Origin: Lysinibacillus macroides | GTDB taxonomy: Bacteria; Bacillota; Bacilli; Bacillales_A; Planococcaceae | Direction: 5' to 3' | Assembly: GCF_001281525.1 (NCBI RefSeq) | Contig: NZ_LGCI01000005.1 | Location: forward strand, 880,569-944,568 | Length of the DNA stretch: 64,000 nucleotides | Shown: piece by piece, positions 54,969-63,866 of the stretch | Layout: every line of letters starts with the position of its first letter | How positions within the stretch are numbered: the stretch's first letter is position 1 | Position numbers and translations under genes: made by a program | Notes under the pieces: generated by a model | Seen by the model: only the letters and a program-made list of their open reading frames with translations | Database searches by the model: none | Told to the model about the DNA's origin: nothing

Positions 54969-56372
54969 GTGAAAAAAATCATTAAAGGTGGACGAGTAGC
55001 AACTGCTGCTGATGTATTTGAGGCAGATATTTTAATTGAGAACGGTAAAATTGTTCAAATTGGACAAAATTTAACGGATGCTGGCGCTGAAATTATTGAT
55101 GCTACTGGCAAGTACGTATTGCCTGGTGGCATTGATCCCCATACGCATTTAGACATGCCATTCAATAACACGGTGACGGATGATGACTGGAAATCAGGCA
55201 CTATTGCAGCGGCTTTTGGTGGGACAACTACTATTTTAGATTTCTGTTTAACAGCAGGAGAAGAAAAATTATCGACAGCCGTAGAGAAATGGCATGACAA
55301 GGCAAAAGGAAAGTCTGCTATTGACTATGGCTTCCACTTGATGATTGGTGATCTAACACCTGAAACCGAAGCTGAATTACCACAATTATTAGAGCAAGAG
55401 GGCATTACTTCTGTTAAGGTCTTCATGGCTTATGCAAAAGAATTCCAAGCTACAGATCGTACATTATTTAAAGCCTTTAAAATCGCTAAGGATCTTGGTG
55501 CGATAGTGATGGTCCATTGTGAAAATGGCTCTGTTATAGATGAGCTAGTAGAGGAGGCAAGACGTGCTGGACATAAGGAACCGATCTATCATGCACTAAC
55601 TCGTCCAGCGGAATTGGAAGGAGAGGCAACAAAGCGTGCTATCGAATTAGCGCACATAGCTGGTGCGAAGCTCTATGTGGTGCATGTGACTTGTAAAGAA
55701 GCGGTAGATGAAATTATTGCCGCTCGTGAAAAGGGCTATGATGTTTATGGTGAAACTTGTCCACCGTATTTAACGCTCGATCAATCCGCATTAGCGCAAC
55801 CAGGCTTTGAAGGAGCCAAATATGTTTGGTCACCGCCACTTCGTCCTAAATATCATCAAGAACATTTATGGAATGCCTTAAAGGCAAAACAGCTACAGAC
55901 GATTGGCTCAGACCAATGCTCCTTTAGCTTTAAAGGTAAAAAGCAATTAGGCTTAAATGATTTCTCGAAAATTCCAAATGGCGGACCATTCATTGAAGAC
56001 CGCTTCAGTATTTTATACTCTGAGGGCGTGGCAAAAGGCAGAATTTCCATCCATGAATTTGTTGATATGATCTCTACTAGTGCCGCAAAAATATTTGGCT
56101 TATTCCCGCAAAAAGGAACGATCGCAATTGGTTCAGATGCGGATATCGTCATTTTTGACCCGGAGGCAAAACGCCAAATTTCAGCTAAAACGCATCATAT
56201 GAATGTAGACTATAACCCATATGAAGGCTGGGAAGTAACAGGTGAGCCTATTAGTGTACTCGTACGTGGAGAATATGTTATTAAAAATAAAGAATTTGTA
56301 GGCGTACTTGGCAGTGGACGATATATTAAACGTCCATTAAAAACAGTAGCGGCGGAAGCACTAAATATTTAG
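54969..56372 (+). CDS. Dihydropyrimidinase / hydantoinase (467 aa)
   Basis: Amidohydrolase opening dihydrouracil or hydantoin rings. It has GGIDPHTHLDMPFNN (first metal site), TSVKVFMAYAKEFQATD with the carbamylated lysine, VHCENGSVIDEL, YVVHVTCKEAVDEI and the SDQCSFSFKGK loop. The GTG at 54969 fits the family N-terminus (KKIIKGGRVATAADVF), with AGAGG just upstream; an in-frame GTG at 54957 is also possible. Acts between PreTA and the amidase gene upstream. Confidence 0.92.
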   Translation: MKKIIKGGRVATAADVFEADILIENGKIVQIGQNLTDAGAEIIDATGKYVLPGGIDPHTHLDMPFNNTVTDDDWKSGTIAAAFGGTTTILDFCLTAGEEKLSTAVEKWHDKAKGKSAIDYGFHLMIGDLTPETEAELPQLLEQEGITSVKVFMAYAKEFQATDRTLFKAFKIAKDLGAIVMVHCENGSVIDELVEEARRAGHKEPIYHALTRPAELEGEATKRAIELAHIAGAKLYVVHVTCKEAVDEIIAAREKGYDVYGETCPPYLTLDQSALAQPGFEGAKYVWSPPLRPKYHQEHLWNALKAKQLQTIGSDQCSFSFKGKKQLGLNDFSKIPNGGPFIEDRFSILYSEGVAKGRISIHEFVDMISTSAAKIFGLFPQKGTIAIGSDADIVIFDPEAKRQISAKTHHMNVDYNPYEGWEVTGEPISVLVRGEYVIKNKEFVGVLGSGRYIKRPLKTVAAEALNI

Positions 56373-56447
56373 CTTCCTACAGAATAGGACCGATTGTTTT
56401 GACTGGAGAACAAAGCAATCGGTCTAGTTAATAAGGGGACAGAAAAA

Positions 56448-57839
56448 ATGAACAACCGAGGGGGTATGGCAATGGTTCCGATTCAAGAAAATGCGATGAC
56501 CATACAGCTTAGACATAATTTTATGGAATTGAAAGCCAAGATGACGAAAAATGAGGCGATTGAGGAAGCCAATCGTTGTCTGTATTGCTATGACGCACCA
56601 TGTATTAAAGCCTGTCCAACAAGTATTCAAATACCAAATTTCATAAAAAAAATTGCATCTGGTAATATGAAGGGTTCTGCTACGACTATATTAGAAGCAA
56701 ACCCAATTGGTGCAAGCTGTGCAAGAGTTTGTCCAACTGAAGAACTGTGCGAAGGAGCGTGTGTCTTAAATTCTTCAACAAAGCCAATTAAAATTGGCGA
56801 GTTACAACGTTATGCAACGGATTGGGCAATGGAAACCAATGCTCAACTATTTAAGCCAAGTCCACATAATGGACAGAAAGTAGCCATTATTGGGGCAGGT
56901 CCTGCTGGTTTGTCGGCAGCACGTGAGCTCAGTCGCCTAGGCTATCAAGTAACCATCTATGAGGCTGAAACGAAGGCAGGGGGCTTAGGAAGCTATGGAA
57001 TTGTAGCATTCCGTTTACCAAATGATGTCGTAGATTGGGAAGTAGGGCAAATTAAACAGCTCGGTGTGAACATTCAAACAAATACAACTGTAGGCGTGGA
57101 TATTTCTGCTGCTGAAATTTTGGCTCAGTATGACAGTGTGATTTTAGCTGTCGGTATGGGTGCTGTCCCAAATTTGGGCATTGATGGGGAAGATTTAGAA
57201 GGGGTACATGATGCCATTGAGTTTATTCGAAAAACAAAAATGGGACCGCTTACAAATGATATTGTAGGGAAACGAATAGCCGTGATCGGTGCTGGAAATA
57301 CGGCTATTGACGGTGCTACAAGTGCAGTACGCTTAGGGGCAGACAATGTACAAATTCTTTATCGCAGGACACAAAAAGAAATGACGGCATACAAATTTGA
57401 GTATGAATTTGCCAAGCAGGATGGTGTGGAATTTAAATGGCTAACAGCACCTAAAAAAATTATTGGCAATAAAGCAGGCAAGATGACAGGCATTGAATGT
57501 GTGAAAATGCAGCTCGGCGAGGCAGGTCCTGATGGTCGACAACGCCCTGAGGAAGTAAAGGGCTCCAATTTTATCATTGAAGTGGATGCTGTTATTAAAG
57601 CCATCGGGCAAACACGTTTCGTATCGTTAATTGAAGCCTTTGGTTTAGCCCATACAAATGGTGTCGTTGATATTGATGAGACAACAATGCAAACGTCCAA
57701 TGACAAAGTATTTGCATGTGGAGATGTTGTCTTTGGTAATGGACAGGGTGAAGCGATGGTAGTGACCGCTGTACAGCAAGGAAAAGATGCAGCATATAAG
57801 ATTCATGAATGTTTAAGAAAACCAAGTGAGATTGCATAA
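56448..57839 (+). CDS. preT: Dihydropyrimidine dehydrogenase, PreT-like NADH/FAD subunit (463 aa)
   Basis: N-terminal [4Fe-4S] cluster domain (CLYCYDAPCIKACPTSIQIP; CARVCPTEELCEGACV), FAD-binding KVAIIGAGPAGLSAARELSR near residue 143 and an NAD-binding second GxGxxG motif (KRIAVIGAGNTAIDGATSAV). It matches PreT, which passes electrons from NADH to PreA for uracil/thymine reduction. Two starts are plausible: 56448 after AAGGGG, or 56472 after GAGGGGG. A strong hairpin lies between it and preA. Confidence 0.92.
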   Translation: MNNRGGMAMVPIQENAMTIQLRHNFMELKAKMTKNEAIEEANRCLYCYDAPCIKACPTSIQIPNFIKKIASGNMKGSATTILEANPIGASCARVCPTEELCEGACVLNSSTKPIKIGELQRYATDWAMETNAQLFKPSPHNGQKVAIIGAGPAGLSAARELSRLGYQVTIYEAETKAGGLGSYGIVAFRLPNDVVDWEVGQIKQLGVNIQTNTTVGVDISAAEILAQYDSVILAVGMGAVPNLGIDGEDLEGVHDAIEFIRKTKMGPLTNDIVGKRIAVIGAGNTAIDGATSAVRLGADNVQILYRRTQKEMTAYKFEYEFAKQDGVEFKWLTAPKKIIGNKAGKMTGIECVKMQLGEAGPDGRQRPEEVKGSNFIIEVDAVIKAIGQTRFVSLIEAFGLAHTNGVVDIDETTMQTSNDKVFACGDVVFGNGQGEAMVVTAVQQGKDAAYKIHECLRKPSEIA

Positions 57840-57849
57840 AGTGAACCTT

Positions 57850-57880
57850 CAATCAGTGGAGGCTCTTTCTCCACTGATTG
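57850..57880 (+). other. Strong hairpin between preT and preA
   Basis: Perfect 12-bp stem CAATCAGTGGAG/CTCCACTGATTG with a 7-nt loop, followed by TTAGTTTC rather than a clear T run. It could be a partial terminator or an RNA stability element tuning the preT:preA ratio. Confidence 0.5.
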
Positions 57881-57992
57881 TTAGTTTCACCATTAGGTTT
57901 TTGCAGGCTAATGAACCTGGTGGTCGCCTGTATATGACGCTATGCTTTCGGTACGAAAAAGATTGTTAGTAAGGGATAGAGGGGGAACTTAC

Positions 57993-59255
57993 ATGGCAGA
58001 CTTACACATTAATTTAGCGGGTATCAAATCGCCGAATCCATTTTGGCTAGCATCTGCTCCACCAACGAATTCAGGCTATCAAGTACAGCGTGCATTTGAA
58101 GCGGGCTGGGGTGGAGCAGTTTGGAAAACGTTAGGAGAACCGATTTTAAATGTGTCTTCCCGTTTTGCAGCCGTTAGCTATAATGGCCAACGTGTGGCAG
58201 GCTTTAACAATATTGAATTAATTACGGACCGACCATTAGAAGTAAACTTACAAGAAATTTATGAGACGAAAAAGAAATTTCCTAATCACGCAATTATTGC
58301 CTCATTAATGGTGGAACCAAAGCAGGAAAAATGGCATGAAATTGTGAAACGTGTAGAAGATGTGGGGGTTGATGGTCTTGAGCTTAACTTTGGTTGTCCA
58401 CATGGGATGGCAGAACGAGGCATGGGTTCTGCCTCTGGTCAAGTCCCTGAATTGGTGGAAAAACAAACGTACTGGGTAAAGGAAGCGGCACGTACACCTG
58501 TCATTGTTAAACTAACGCCAAACATTACGGATATTACCGTGACGGCGGAAGCGGCAACACGAGGTGGAGCAGATGCTGTGAGTATGATTAATACGATTAA
58601 CAGTTTAGCTGGTGTTGATTTAGATTCTTGGAATACAGTACCGCATGTGGCTGGAAAAGGAGCTCATGGTGGCTATTGTGGTCCGGCAGTTAAACCAATT
58701 GCACTGAACATGGTTGCAGAATGTGCTCGTAATCCATTAGTCAATGTACCGATTTCGGGCATTGGGGGGATCTCCAATTGGCAAGATGCCGCGGAATTTA
58801 TTTTAATGGGTGCGACAGGCGTACAGGTATGTACAGCAGCAATGCATCATGGCTTTAGTATTGTGGAGGATATGATTGATGGGCTGAATAACTACTTAGA
58901 TGATAAAGGTCTAGCTTCAGTCATGGATTTAGTTGGTCGCTCTGTACAAAGGTATTCAAACTGGGGTGATTTAGATTTAAATTATAAAATTGTCGCAGAA
59001 ATTAATAATGATGTTTGTATTAATTGCAATAAGTGTCATATTGCTTGCGAGGATACATCCCATCAATGTATTGACCTTTATACGGAGGATGGTCGCCCAA
59101 TGCTAAAGGTTCGTGAGGAAGACTGCGTAGGCTGTAATTTATGCTCAATTGTTTGTCCTGTCGATGGAGCCATTTCAATGGTTGAACGCCCATCTACAAT
59201 TCCGCCAATGACATGGAATGAACGCCAAACATTAATTAGTAGTCTATCAAAATAA
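57993..59255 (+). CDS. preA: Dihydropyrimidine dehydrogenase, PreA catalytic subunit (420 aa)
   Basis: FMN-binding dihydroorotate-dehydrogenase-like barrel fused to a C-terminal two-cluster ferredoxin domain. N-terminus LAGIKSPNPFWLASAPPTNS, GLELNFGCPHGMAERGMGSA, KLTPNITDIT, SGIGGISNWQDAAEFILMGA, then CINCNKCHIAC and CVGCNLCSIVCPVDGAIS. It reduces uracil/thymine to the 5,6-dihydro forms with electrons from PreT. The ATG at 57993 has AGAGGGGGAAC upstream; the frame is open to 57942 without a site. Confidence 0.95.
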   Translation: MADLHINLAGIKSPNPFWLASAPPTNSGYQVQRAFEAGWGGAVWKTLGEPILNVSSRFAAVSYNGQRVAGFNNIELITDRPLEVNLQEIYETKKKFPNHAIIASLMVEPKQEKWHEIVKRVEDVGVDGLELNFGCPHGMAERGMGSASGQVPELVEKQTYWVKEAARTPVIVKLTPNITDITVTAEAATRGGADAVSMINTINSLAGVDLDSWNTVPHVAGKGAHGGYCGPAVKPIALNMVAECARNPLVNVPISGIGGISNWQDAAEFILMGATGVQVCTAAMHHGFSIVEDMIDGLNNYLDDKGLASVMDLVGRSVQRYSNWGDLDLNYKIVAEINNDVCINCNKCHIACEDTSHQCIDLYTEDGRPMLKVREEDCVGCNLCSIVCPVDGAISMVERPSTIPPMTWNERQTLISSLSK

Positions 59256-59500
59256 GGACTCTTTTATAAAGAGCACCTTTACCTGCCGCTGTCACTTTGC
59301 TTTTGCGCAAAAATTTTCACTAATCGGATATTTACAGGCAGCTATTCCTCCACCTAAAGCTTGAAAATGATATAGATAAATTGCTGCCTGTTAAAGCAGG
59401 ATAAAATCGAAATTCCACCTTCCCTTTACTTTTTGGGTGAGGGAAGACGTAGCTTCAAGGTAAGTTGTCACGGAAATTGGCATAAAAGGAGAGAAACTTT
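59256..59500. other. preA-permease spacer with inverted repeats
   Basis: 245 bp without a gene. TTTACAGGCAGC (about 59329-59341) can pair with GCTGCCTGTTAA (about 59382-59394), and CTTCCCT with AGGGAAG (about 59422-59447). This could be a leader or a small repeat insertion; no known riboswitch is recognised. Confidence 0.4.
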
Positions 59501-61000
59501 ATGGAACGTGAAGGGAATTATTTAAAATCCCCGGATTTACTTCCAGTGACACATCAACAAAGAAATATTGGAACATTTGGTTTTGCAGTGATTTGGATAG
59601 GAATGGCGATTGTGTTAGCTGCTTTTGCTATCGGTGGCTCAGCAATTATTCATTTACCGTTGCCAATGGTGATATTAGCGACGTTAATAGGCTCTTGTTT
59701 AATTGGTGTTTTTATGACGTTAATTGGGGATATAGGGATTGAGCATGGGCTGTCTTTCCCTGTCTATATGCGTGCACCATTTGGTATATTTGGTACGCAT
59801 ATCCCTTCACTTGTGCGTGGCGTTACAGCTGCCTGTTGGTTTGGGCTTAACACATATTTTGGCGCATTAGCCATTAATGGTATTTTAAATTTATTGTTTA
59901 ACTTTGATAATTGGTTTATCTGTTTCCTTGTCTTTGCAGCACTACAGCTTTTTAATACATCGCTGGGCATTAAATCGATTGAACGCTTTGCTGATTTAGC
60001 GGCACCTATTATTATTCTGATTTCTTGCTGGATGTATTACACGCTTGCTGACACAGCAACAGCACAAGGTAAAAATATTTGGACATGGATGGAAGCACCG
60101 GCAACAGGCTTAGCTGCTTTTACGGCATTTATGATAGTGATCATGGCAAATATGGGGTTCTGGGCAACATTGGCAGCAGATATGCCATCATTATCCCGCT
60201 TCTTTAAAGCACCTAAAAATGAGCGCAATTGGTTTAAGCGTAATAAAACACAGCTTGTAGGCTCATTAATTGTGATGCCCATTACCAACACCTTTATTGT
60301 AACAATTGGTGCTATTTGCTATATGGCTGTTGCATCGGCTGATCCTATCAATGCTTTACAGCAAAGTGCAAGCGGCTTTATTTTAGGAATTTTATTGTTA
60401 ATGATTGTGCTGGCGCAGTGGTCAACAAACACCTCAGCGAATGTTGTACCAGCAGCGACGATCTTCTCAAATATTGGCGGGCCGAAAGTACCTTTTTGGG
60501 TAGGAGTTGTTATTGCTGGACTTATTGGTATTTTAGCACAGCCATGGAGCTTATTTGATGTAATGGTCAATGTGTTATTAATTATTGGTGGGATTTTAAC
60601 AGCGATTGTTGGAATTTTATTTGCTGATTATTATTTAATTCGTAAACGCCGTGTACATGTCAAAGATCTTTATGAACTAGATGGACAATTTAAGTATTAT
60701 AAAGGCTTTAATTTCGCTGGCTTACTCGCCTGGGTAATTGGAGGAGCTGTCGCTAATATCTTTTCCACCTATTCTTCATTAGTAGGGTTCTTTGTAGGGG
60801 CATTTGTTTATTATCTATTAGCAAAGTATTGGTGGTTTAAAAAGTATCCGCAGGCTGAGCTAGAGGAGCTAAATGATGCCAAGTATTTAGGCATTACTGC
60901 GGGGCATAATTTGGATGAATTATTTGGTCAGCAACTACCAGCAGAAGATGAACTGTTAGAGCCGCAAGACCCTCTGTTAGAAGTGAAAGGCGTTGACTAG
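59501..61000 (+). CDS. NCS1-family permease (uracil/hydantoin/allantoin type, 499 aa)
   Basis: Twelve membrane segments with NCS1 features: an N-terminal NIGTFGFAVIWIGMAIVLAA, GIEHGLSFPVYMRAPFGIFG, FGLNTYFGALAINGI, and QWSTNTSANVVPAATIFSN in the substrate region. The N-terminal and C-terminal tails are cytoplasmic. AAAGGAGAG precedes the ATG. It probably imports the pyrimidine, hydantoin or ureide that the cluster degrades; substrate cannot be fixed by sequence reading. Confidence 0.92.
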   Translation: MEREGNYLKSPDLLPVTHQQRNIGTFGFAVIWIGMAIVLAAFAIGGSAIIHLPLPMVILATLIGSCLIGVFMTLIGDIGIEHGLSFPVYMRAPFGIFGTHIPSLVRGVTAACWFGLNTYFGALAINGILNLLFNFDNWFICFLVFAALQLFNTSLGIKSIERFADLAAPIIILISCWMYYTLADTATAQGKNIWTWMEAPATGLAAFTAFMIVIMANMGFWATLAADMPSLSRFFKAPKNERNWFKRNKTQLVGSLIVMPITNTFIVTIGAICYMAVASADPINALQQSASGFILGILLLMIVLAQWSTNTSANVVPAATIFSNIGGPKVPFWVGVVIAGLIGILAQPWSLFDVMVNVLLIIGGILTAIVGILFADYYLIRKRRVHVKDLYELDGQFKYYKGFNFAGLLAWVIGGAVANIFSTYSSLVGFFVGAFVYYLLAKYWWFKKYPQAELEELNDAKYLGITAGHNLDELFGQQLPAEDELLEPQDPLLEVKGVD

Positions 61001-61035
61001 TCAAGACATTTTAAACGTAAGAAAGGTGATGGTAT

Positions 61036-61245
61036 ATGTCTGAATTCCAGCAAAGCATGGAGGAGATCCAAAAAATAGATCAGTATTTAGATAAGGGCTA
61101 TAAAATTAACGATGTTTACGAAAATTTAAGCGGAATGTTTGTGGAATTTGCACAACAAGAAGAGGTTGCAGTGCTGCAAATTTTAACAGCAGATGCACGC
61201 AAATATTTCGCTGCCAAATTACAGGAGCAAACATCATTACAATAA
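61036..61245 (+). CDS. Small hypothetical protein at end of the pyrimidine cluster (69 aa)
   Basis: Acidic, helical, no cysteine cluster and no membrane segment (QKIDQYLDKGYKINDVYENL). AAAGGTGATGG precedes the ATG, and the terminator follows directly, so it is cotranscribed with the permease. No family recognised; perhaps a small regulator or a partner of the transporter or PreTA. Confidence 0.7.
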   Translation: MSEFQQSMEEIQKIDQYLDKGYKINDVYENLSGMFVEFAQQEEVAVLQILTADARKYFAAKLQEQTSLQ

Positions 61246-61247
61246 CG

Positions 61248-61296
61248 AAAAACCGCTATTCCTTTTGTTGCGTACAACATTGGAATAGCGGTTTTA
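61248..61296. terminator. Bidirectional terminator
   Basis: AAAACCGCTATTCC pairs with GGAATAGCGGTTTT, inner TGTTG/CAACA. Ends the pyrimidine cluster on the plus strand and pgeF on the minus strand. Confidence 0.85.
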
Positions 61297-61310
61297 ATAT
61301 GGAACACGTT

Positions 61311-62072
61311 TTAAGCTTTTCGCATAATAAAGCTTAAATGTCTACCTGCCTGTTTGTCTTGACGATAGGAGAAGCCATCTGGGCTAAGAAAAGTACAGGT
61401 TGCATCGATTTGAATGTGCTCATCTGGAATGCCAGCAAGCTTACATTGCTTTTTGACGGTTTGTTGATTATCAATATGATACTTATTGGTTGCTGCGTTG
61501 TAATACATAAAGTCCTCTGCATAGCCAAGGCTGTGAAACTTTTCGTAGACATCAGCATCCACCTCAAACTTTTGCTGACTCAGCGCCATACCAATTTGAA
61601 CATGAAAATCTTCTGGACGACACTGTTCTTCATTCATCAGATGCTGAAACAATTTGGGTGTTATTTCTTTGACAGTTCCTTGCCAACCTGAATGAATAAC
61701 GCCAACGAGTCCATTCGCAGCATTATAAAAAATAACTGGAACGCAATCAGCCGTAAAGCTACATAATAGTAAATTAGACTCTACTGTATAAAGTGCATCG
61801 GTATTCTTCACCGCTGTATCCAAATGTGCAGCCCCACGTCCTTTATCAGCTAATGTGACTTTATGAAAGTTCGCACTATGTGTTTGCTCTGTACAAATAA
61901 AATTTTGTAAATCACAGTTCAATGTCGCAGCTAAATGCTGACGATTGTTAATGATAGCTTGAACATCATGGCAACTATGCAAAGCCATATTATTGTGTTC
62001 AATCTCCATCTCATCTTTTAAGGTAGTTCCTGCGATAAATTGCTCATTATCTATATACATTTTTATTTTCAT
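61311..62072 (-). CDS. pgeF: Peptidoglycan editing factor PgeF / YfiH-type multicopper oxidoreductase family (253 aa)
   Basis: YfiH/DUF152/LACC1-like zinc enzyme. Metal ligands are in CTEQTHSANFHKV (His), CSFTADCVPVIFY (Cys) and GVIHSGWQGTVKEI (His). Members have been linked to correct peptidoglycan precursor use and to purine nucleoside phosphorylase/adenosine deaminase activity. GAGGTGATT precedes the ATG. Unlike many Bacillus, it is not next to the ylm/fts genes here (the B. subtilis YlmD position). Confidence 0.9.
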   Translation of the reverse strand: MKIKMYIDNEQFIAGTTLKDEMEIEHNNMALHSCHDVQAIINNRQHLAATLNCDLQNFICTEQTHSANFHKVTLADKGRGAAHLDTAVKNTDALYTVESNLLLCSFTADCVPVIFYNAANGLVGVIHSGWQGTVKEITPKLFQHLMNEEQCRPEDFHVQIGMALSQQKFEVDADVYEKFHSLGYAEDFMYYNAATNKYHIDNQQTVKKQCKLAGIPDEHIQIDATCTFLSPDGFSYRQDKQAGRHLSFIMRKA

Positions 62073-62230
62073 TTAATCACCTCGTTTTACTATATAGGAT
62101 TGCTTGTGGAATGTATAGGTTGCCGTTTTTTACTATTTAGCTACTCCTTTACCCGTCTATCAAACTTTTAGACATAAAGAATCGATTTCCTCATATAGTA
62201 GAAGGAATGCTAGAGAGGGGGAGAGCGTGA

Positions 62231-62860
62231 ATGTTGAGTGAACAAGACATATTATTAATTTGCCAAGTAGGAATGGGTCTTTTTTGGATTTTTACATATA
62301 TACTTGTTATTTACAAAGGATGGCAAGATAAAACCTATGGCATGCCTATGGTCGCTATTTGTGCCAATATTTCATGGGAATTTATCTTTGCCTTTTTCTA
62401 CCCGCAAAATGATCTCCAACGTTATATTACGCTGATTTGGTTTGTATTGGATGTCTTTATTTTGATGCAATTTTTACGTTATGCTCCAAATGAATATCGA
62501 AAGATGCTATCAAAAAAGCTATTGTATTTCTCTTTTTTAATCACGTTAATCTTTAGCATGCTGATCATTTTAGGTATAGTCTATGAATTTCAAGATTTCG
62601 AAGGAAAGTACGTAGCATTCTTTCAAAATCTTATGATGTCAGGACTATTTATTGCTTTACTCTTGCAAAGAGGGAATTTAGCTGGTCAATCCATGGGGAT
62701 AGCAGTTTGTAAGATGGTGGGTACATTATTTGCAGCAGTTGGCTTTTATCTATACTTCCGCACACCATTAATTACCATTATTTCTGTAGCAACGCTCTTT
62801 TATGATTGGCTCTATATTCTCTTAATTTATCGATTACAGCGTAAGCAATTAGCAAAATAA
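62231..62860 (+). CDS. Probable transmembrane-type terpene cyclase (PaxB/Pyr4-like, 209 aa)
   Basis: Seven hydrophobic segments in about 200 residues. The N-terminal part reads WQDKTYGMPMVAICANISWEFIFAFFYP, in which the GMPMVAxxxNxxWE pattern and its Glu are the hallmark of the fungal PaxB/Pyr4 family of membrane terpene cyclases; a second conserved acid may be the Asp in FYDWLYILLIY near the C-terminus. Bacterial homologues of this family exist, mostly uncharacterised. AGGGGGAGAG precedes the ATG. No prenyltransferase or isoprenoid gene is adjacent, so a pathway cannot be inferred. Confidence 0.65.
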   Translation: MLSEQDILLICQVGMGLFWIFTYILVIYKGWQDKTYGMPMVAICANISWEFIFAFFYPQNDLQRYITLIWFVLDVFILMQFLRYAPNEYRKMLSKKLLYFSFLITLIFSMLIILGIVYEFQDFEGKYVAFFQNLMMSGLFIALLLQRGNLAGQSMGIAVCKMVGTLFAAVGFYLYFRTPLITIISVATLFYDWLYILLIYRLQRKQLAK

Positions 62861-63091
62861 GATATATTGTGCAGCTATTGATCACTGAATCTATTAGTAA
62901 TGTATGCCAATTACAAACATATTGCAACTTGATGACAAGCCGAATGGTAAAGAATAGCGAGATAAAGGGCTTGAACCAAACATATGGCGAGCTTGTCATA
63001 CAATTGTAAAAATCCTTCCAAATATTTTGTGATGATTATGGCTCTGAAACTATTTACGATAATGGTAGAGCAAATAGGAAGGATGATGAAT

Positions 63092-63700
63092 ATGTTTAAA
63101 AAAATAAAAAAAGCAGCACTAGCTTCAGTAGTAGCAACTTCATTATTAGTACCCGTTGCGGCAATGGCAGCCGAATCCTATACAGTGACATCGGGTGACA
63201 CGCTTTGGAAAATAGCTTTGAAAACAGAAACGGGTGTTCAAGAGCTTATTGAGGCGAATCCTCAGCTTGCTAACCCAAATCAAATCGAACCAGGGCAAAA
63301 CATTCATATCCCTGTAAAGGAACAGGCAAGTGTTGAGCAGGAGGTTATTAAACTTGTGAATGTGGAGCGCGCAAAGGCAGGTCTTTCAGCATTACAAGAG
63401 GATTGGGAGCTATCGAGAGTAGCCAAATACAAATCCCAAGATATGCACGATAAAAATTACTTTGACCATACAAGCCCAACATATGGTACACCTTTTACAA
63501 TGATGAAAAGCTTCGGTATTACGTATAAATCTGCTGGTGAAAATATCGCAAAAGGTCAACGTTCAGCACAGGAAGTAGTAACGGCTTGGATGAATAGTGA
63601 GGGACATCGCGCCAATATCCTTAACAAAAGCTACACACATATCGGTGTAGGGCATGTAGAAGATGGCAACTACTGGACACAAATGTTTATGAAAAAATAA
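63092..63700 (+). CDS. Secreted LysM-CAP domain protein (202 aa)
   Basis: Signal peptide (ALASVVATSLLVPVAAMAA, cut near residue 26), one LysM domain (about 28-72, YTVTSGDTLWKIALKT) that binds peptidoglycan, and a CAP/SCP domain (about 80-200) with VNVERAKAGLSALQ, HTSPTYGTPFTMMK, SAGENIAKG and WMNSEGHRANILN. The ATG at 63092 has AGGAAGGA 8 nt upstream; the longer frame to 62984 is unlikely. It resembles Bacillus YkwD/SafA-like secreted proteins. Function of the CAP domain in bacteria is not settled. Confidence 0.9.
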   Translation: MFKKIKKAALASVVATSLLVPVAAMAAESYTVTSGDTLWKIALKTETGVQELIEANPQLANPNQIEPGQNIHIPVKEQASVEQEVIKLVNVERAKAGLSALQEDWELSRVAKYKSQDMHDKNYFDHTSPTYGTPFTMMKSFGITYKSAGENIAKGQRSAQEVVTAWMNSEGHRANILNKSYTHIGVGHVEDGNYWTQMFMKK

Positions 63701-63706
63701 CCACAC

Positions 63707-63754
63707 AGAACTGTCCTGAACTTAGTGATGACTAAGAGAGGGACAGTTCTTTTT
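63707..63754 (+). terminator. Intrinsic terminator
   Basis: AGAACTGTCC pairs with GGACAGTTCT, inner CTTAG/CTAAG, then TTTTTG. Confidence 0.8.
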
Positions 63755-63866
63755 GTTTGGATCAAAATTCAGTGAAGGGGGAATTTCTTGTTAGCAAACG
63801 CGTCCTAGTAGGATTATATGATGCTATAATAAACCTTATAGTAACAAGACAGAAAGCGGTGTTGGA

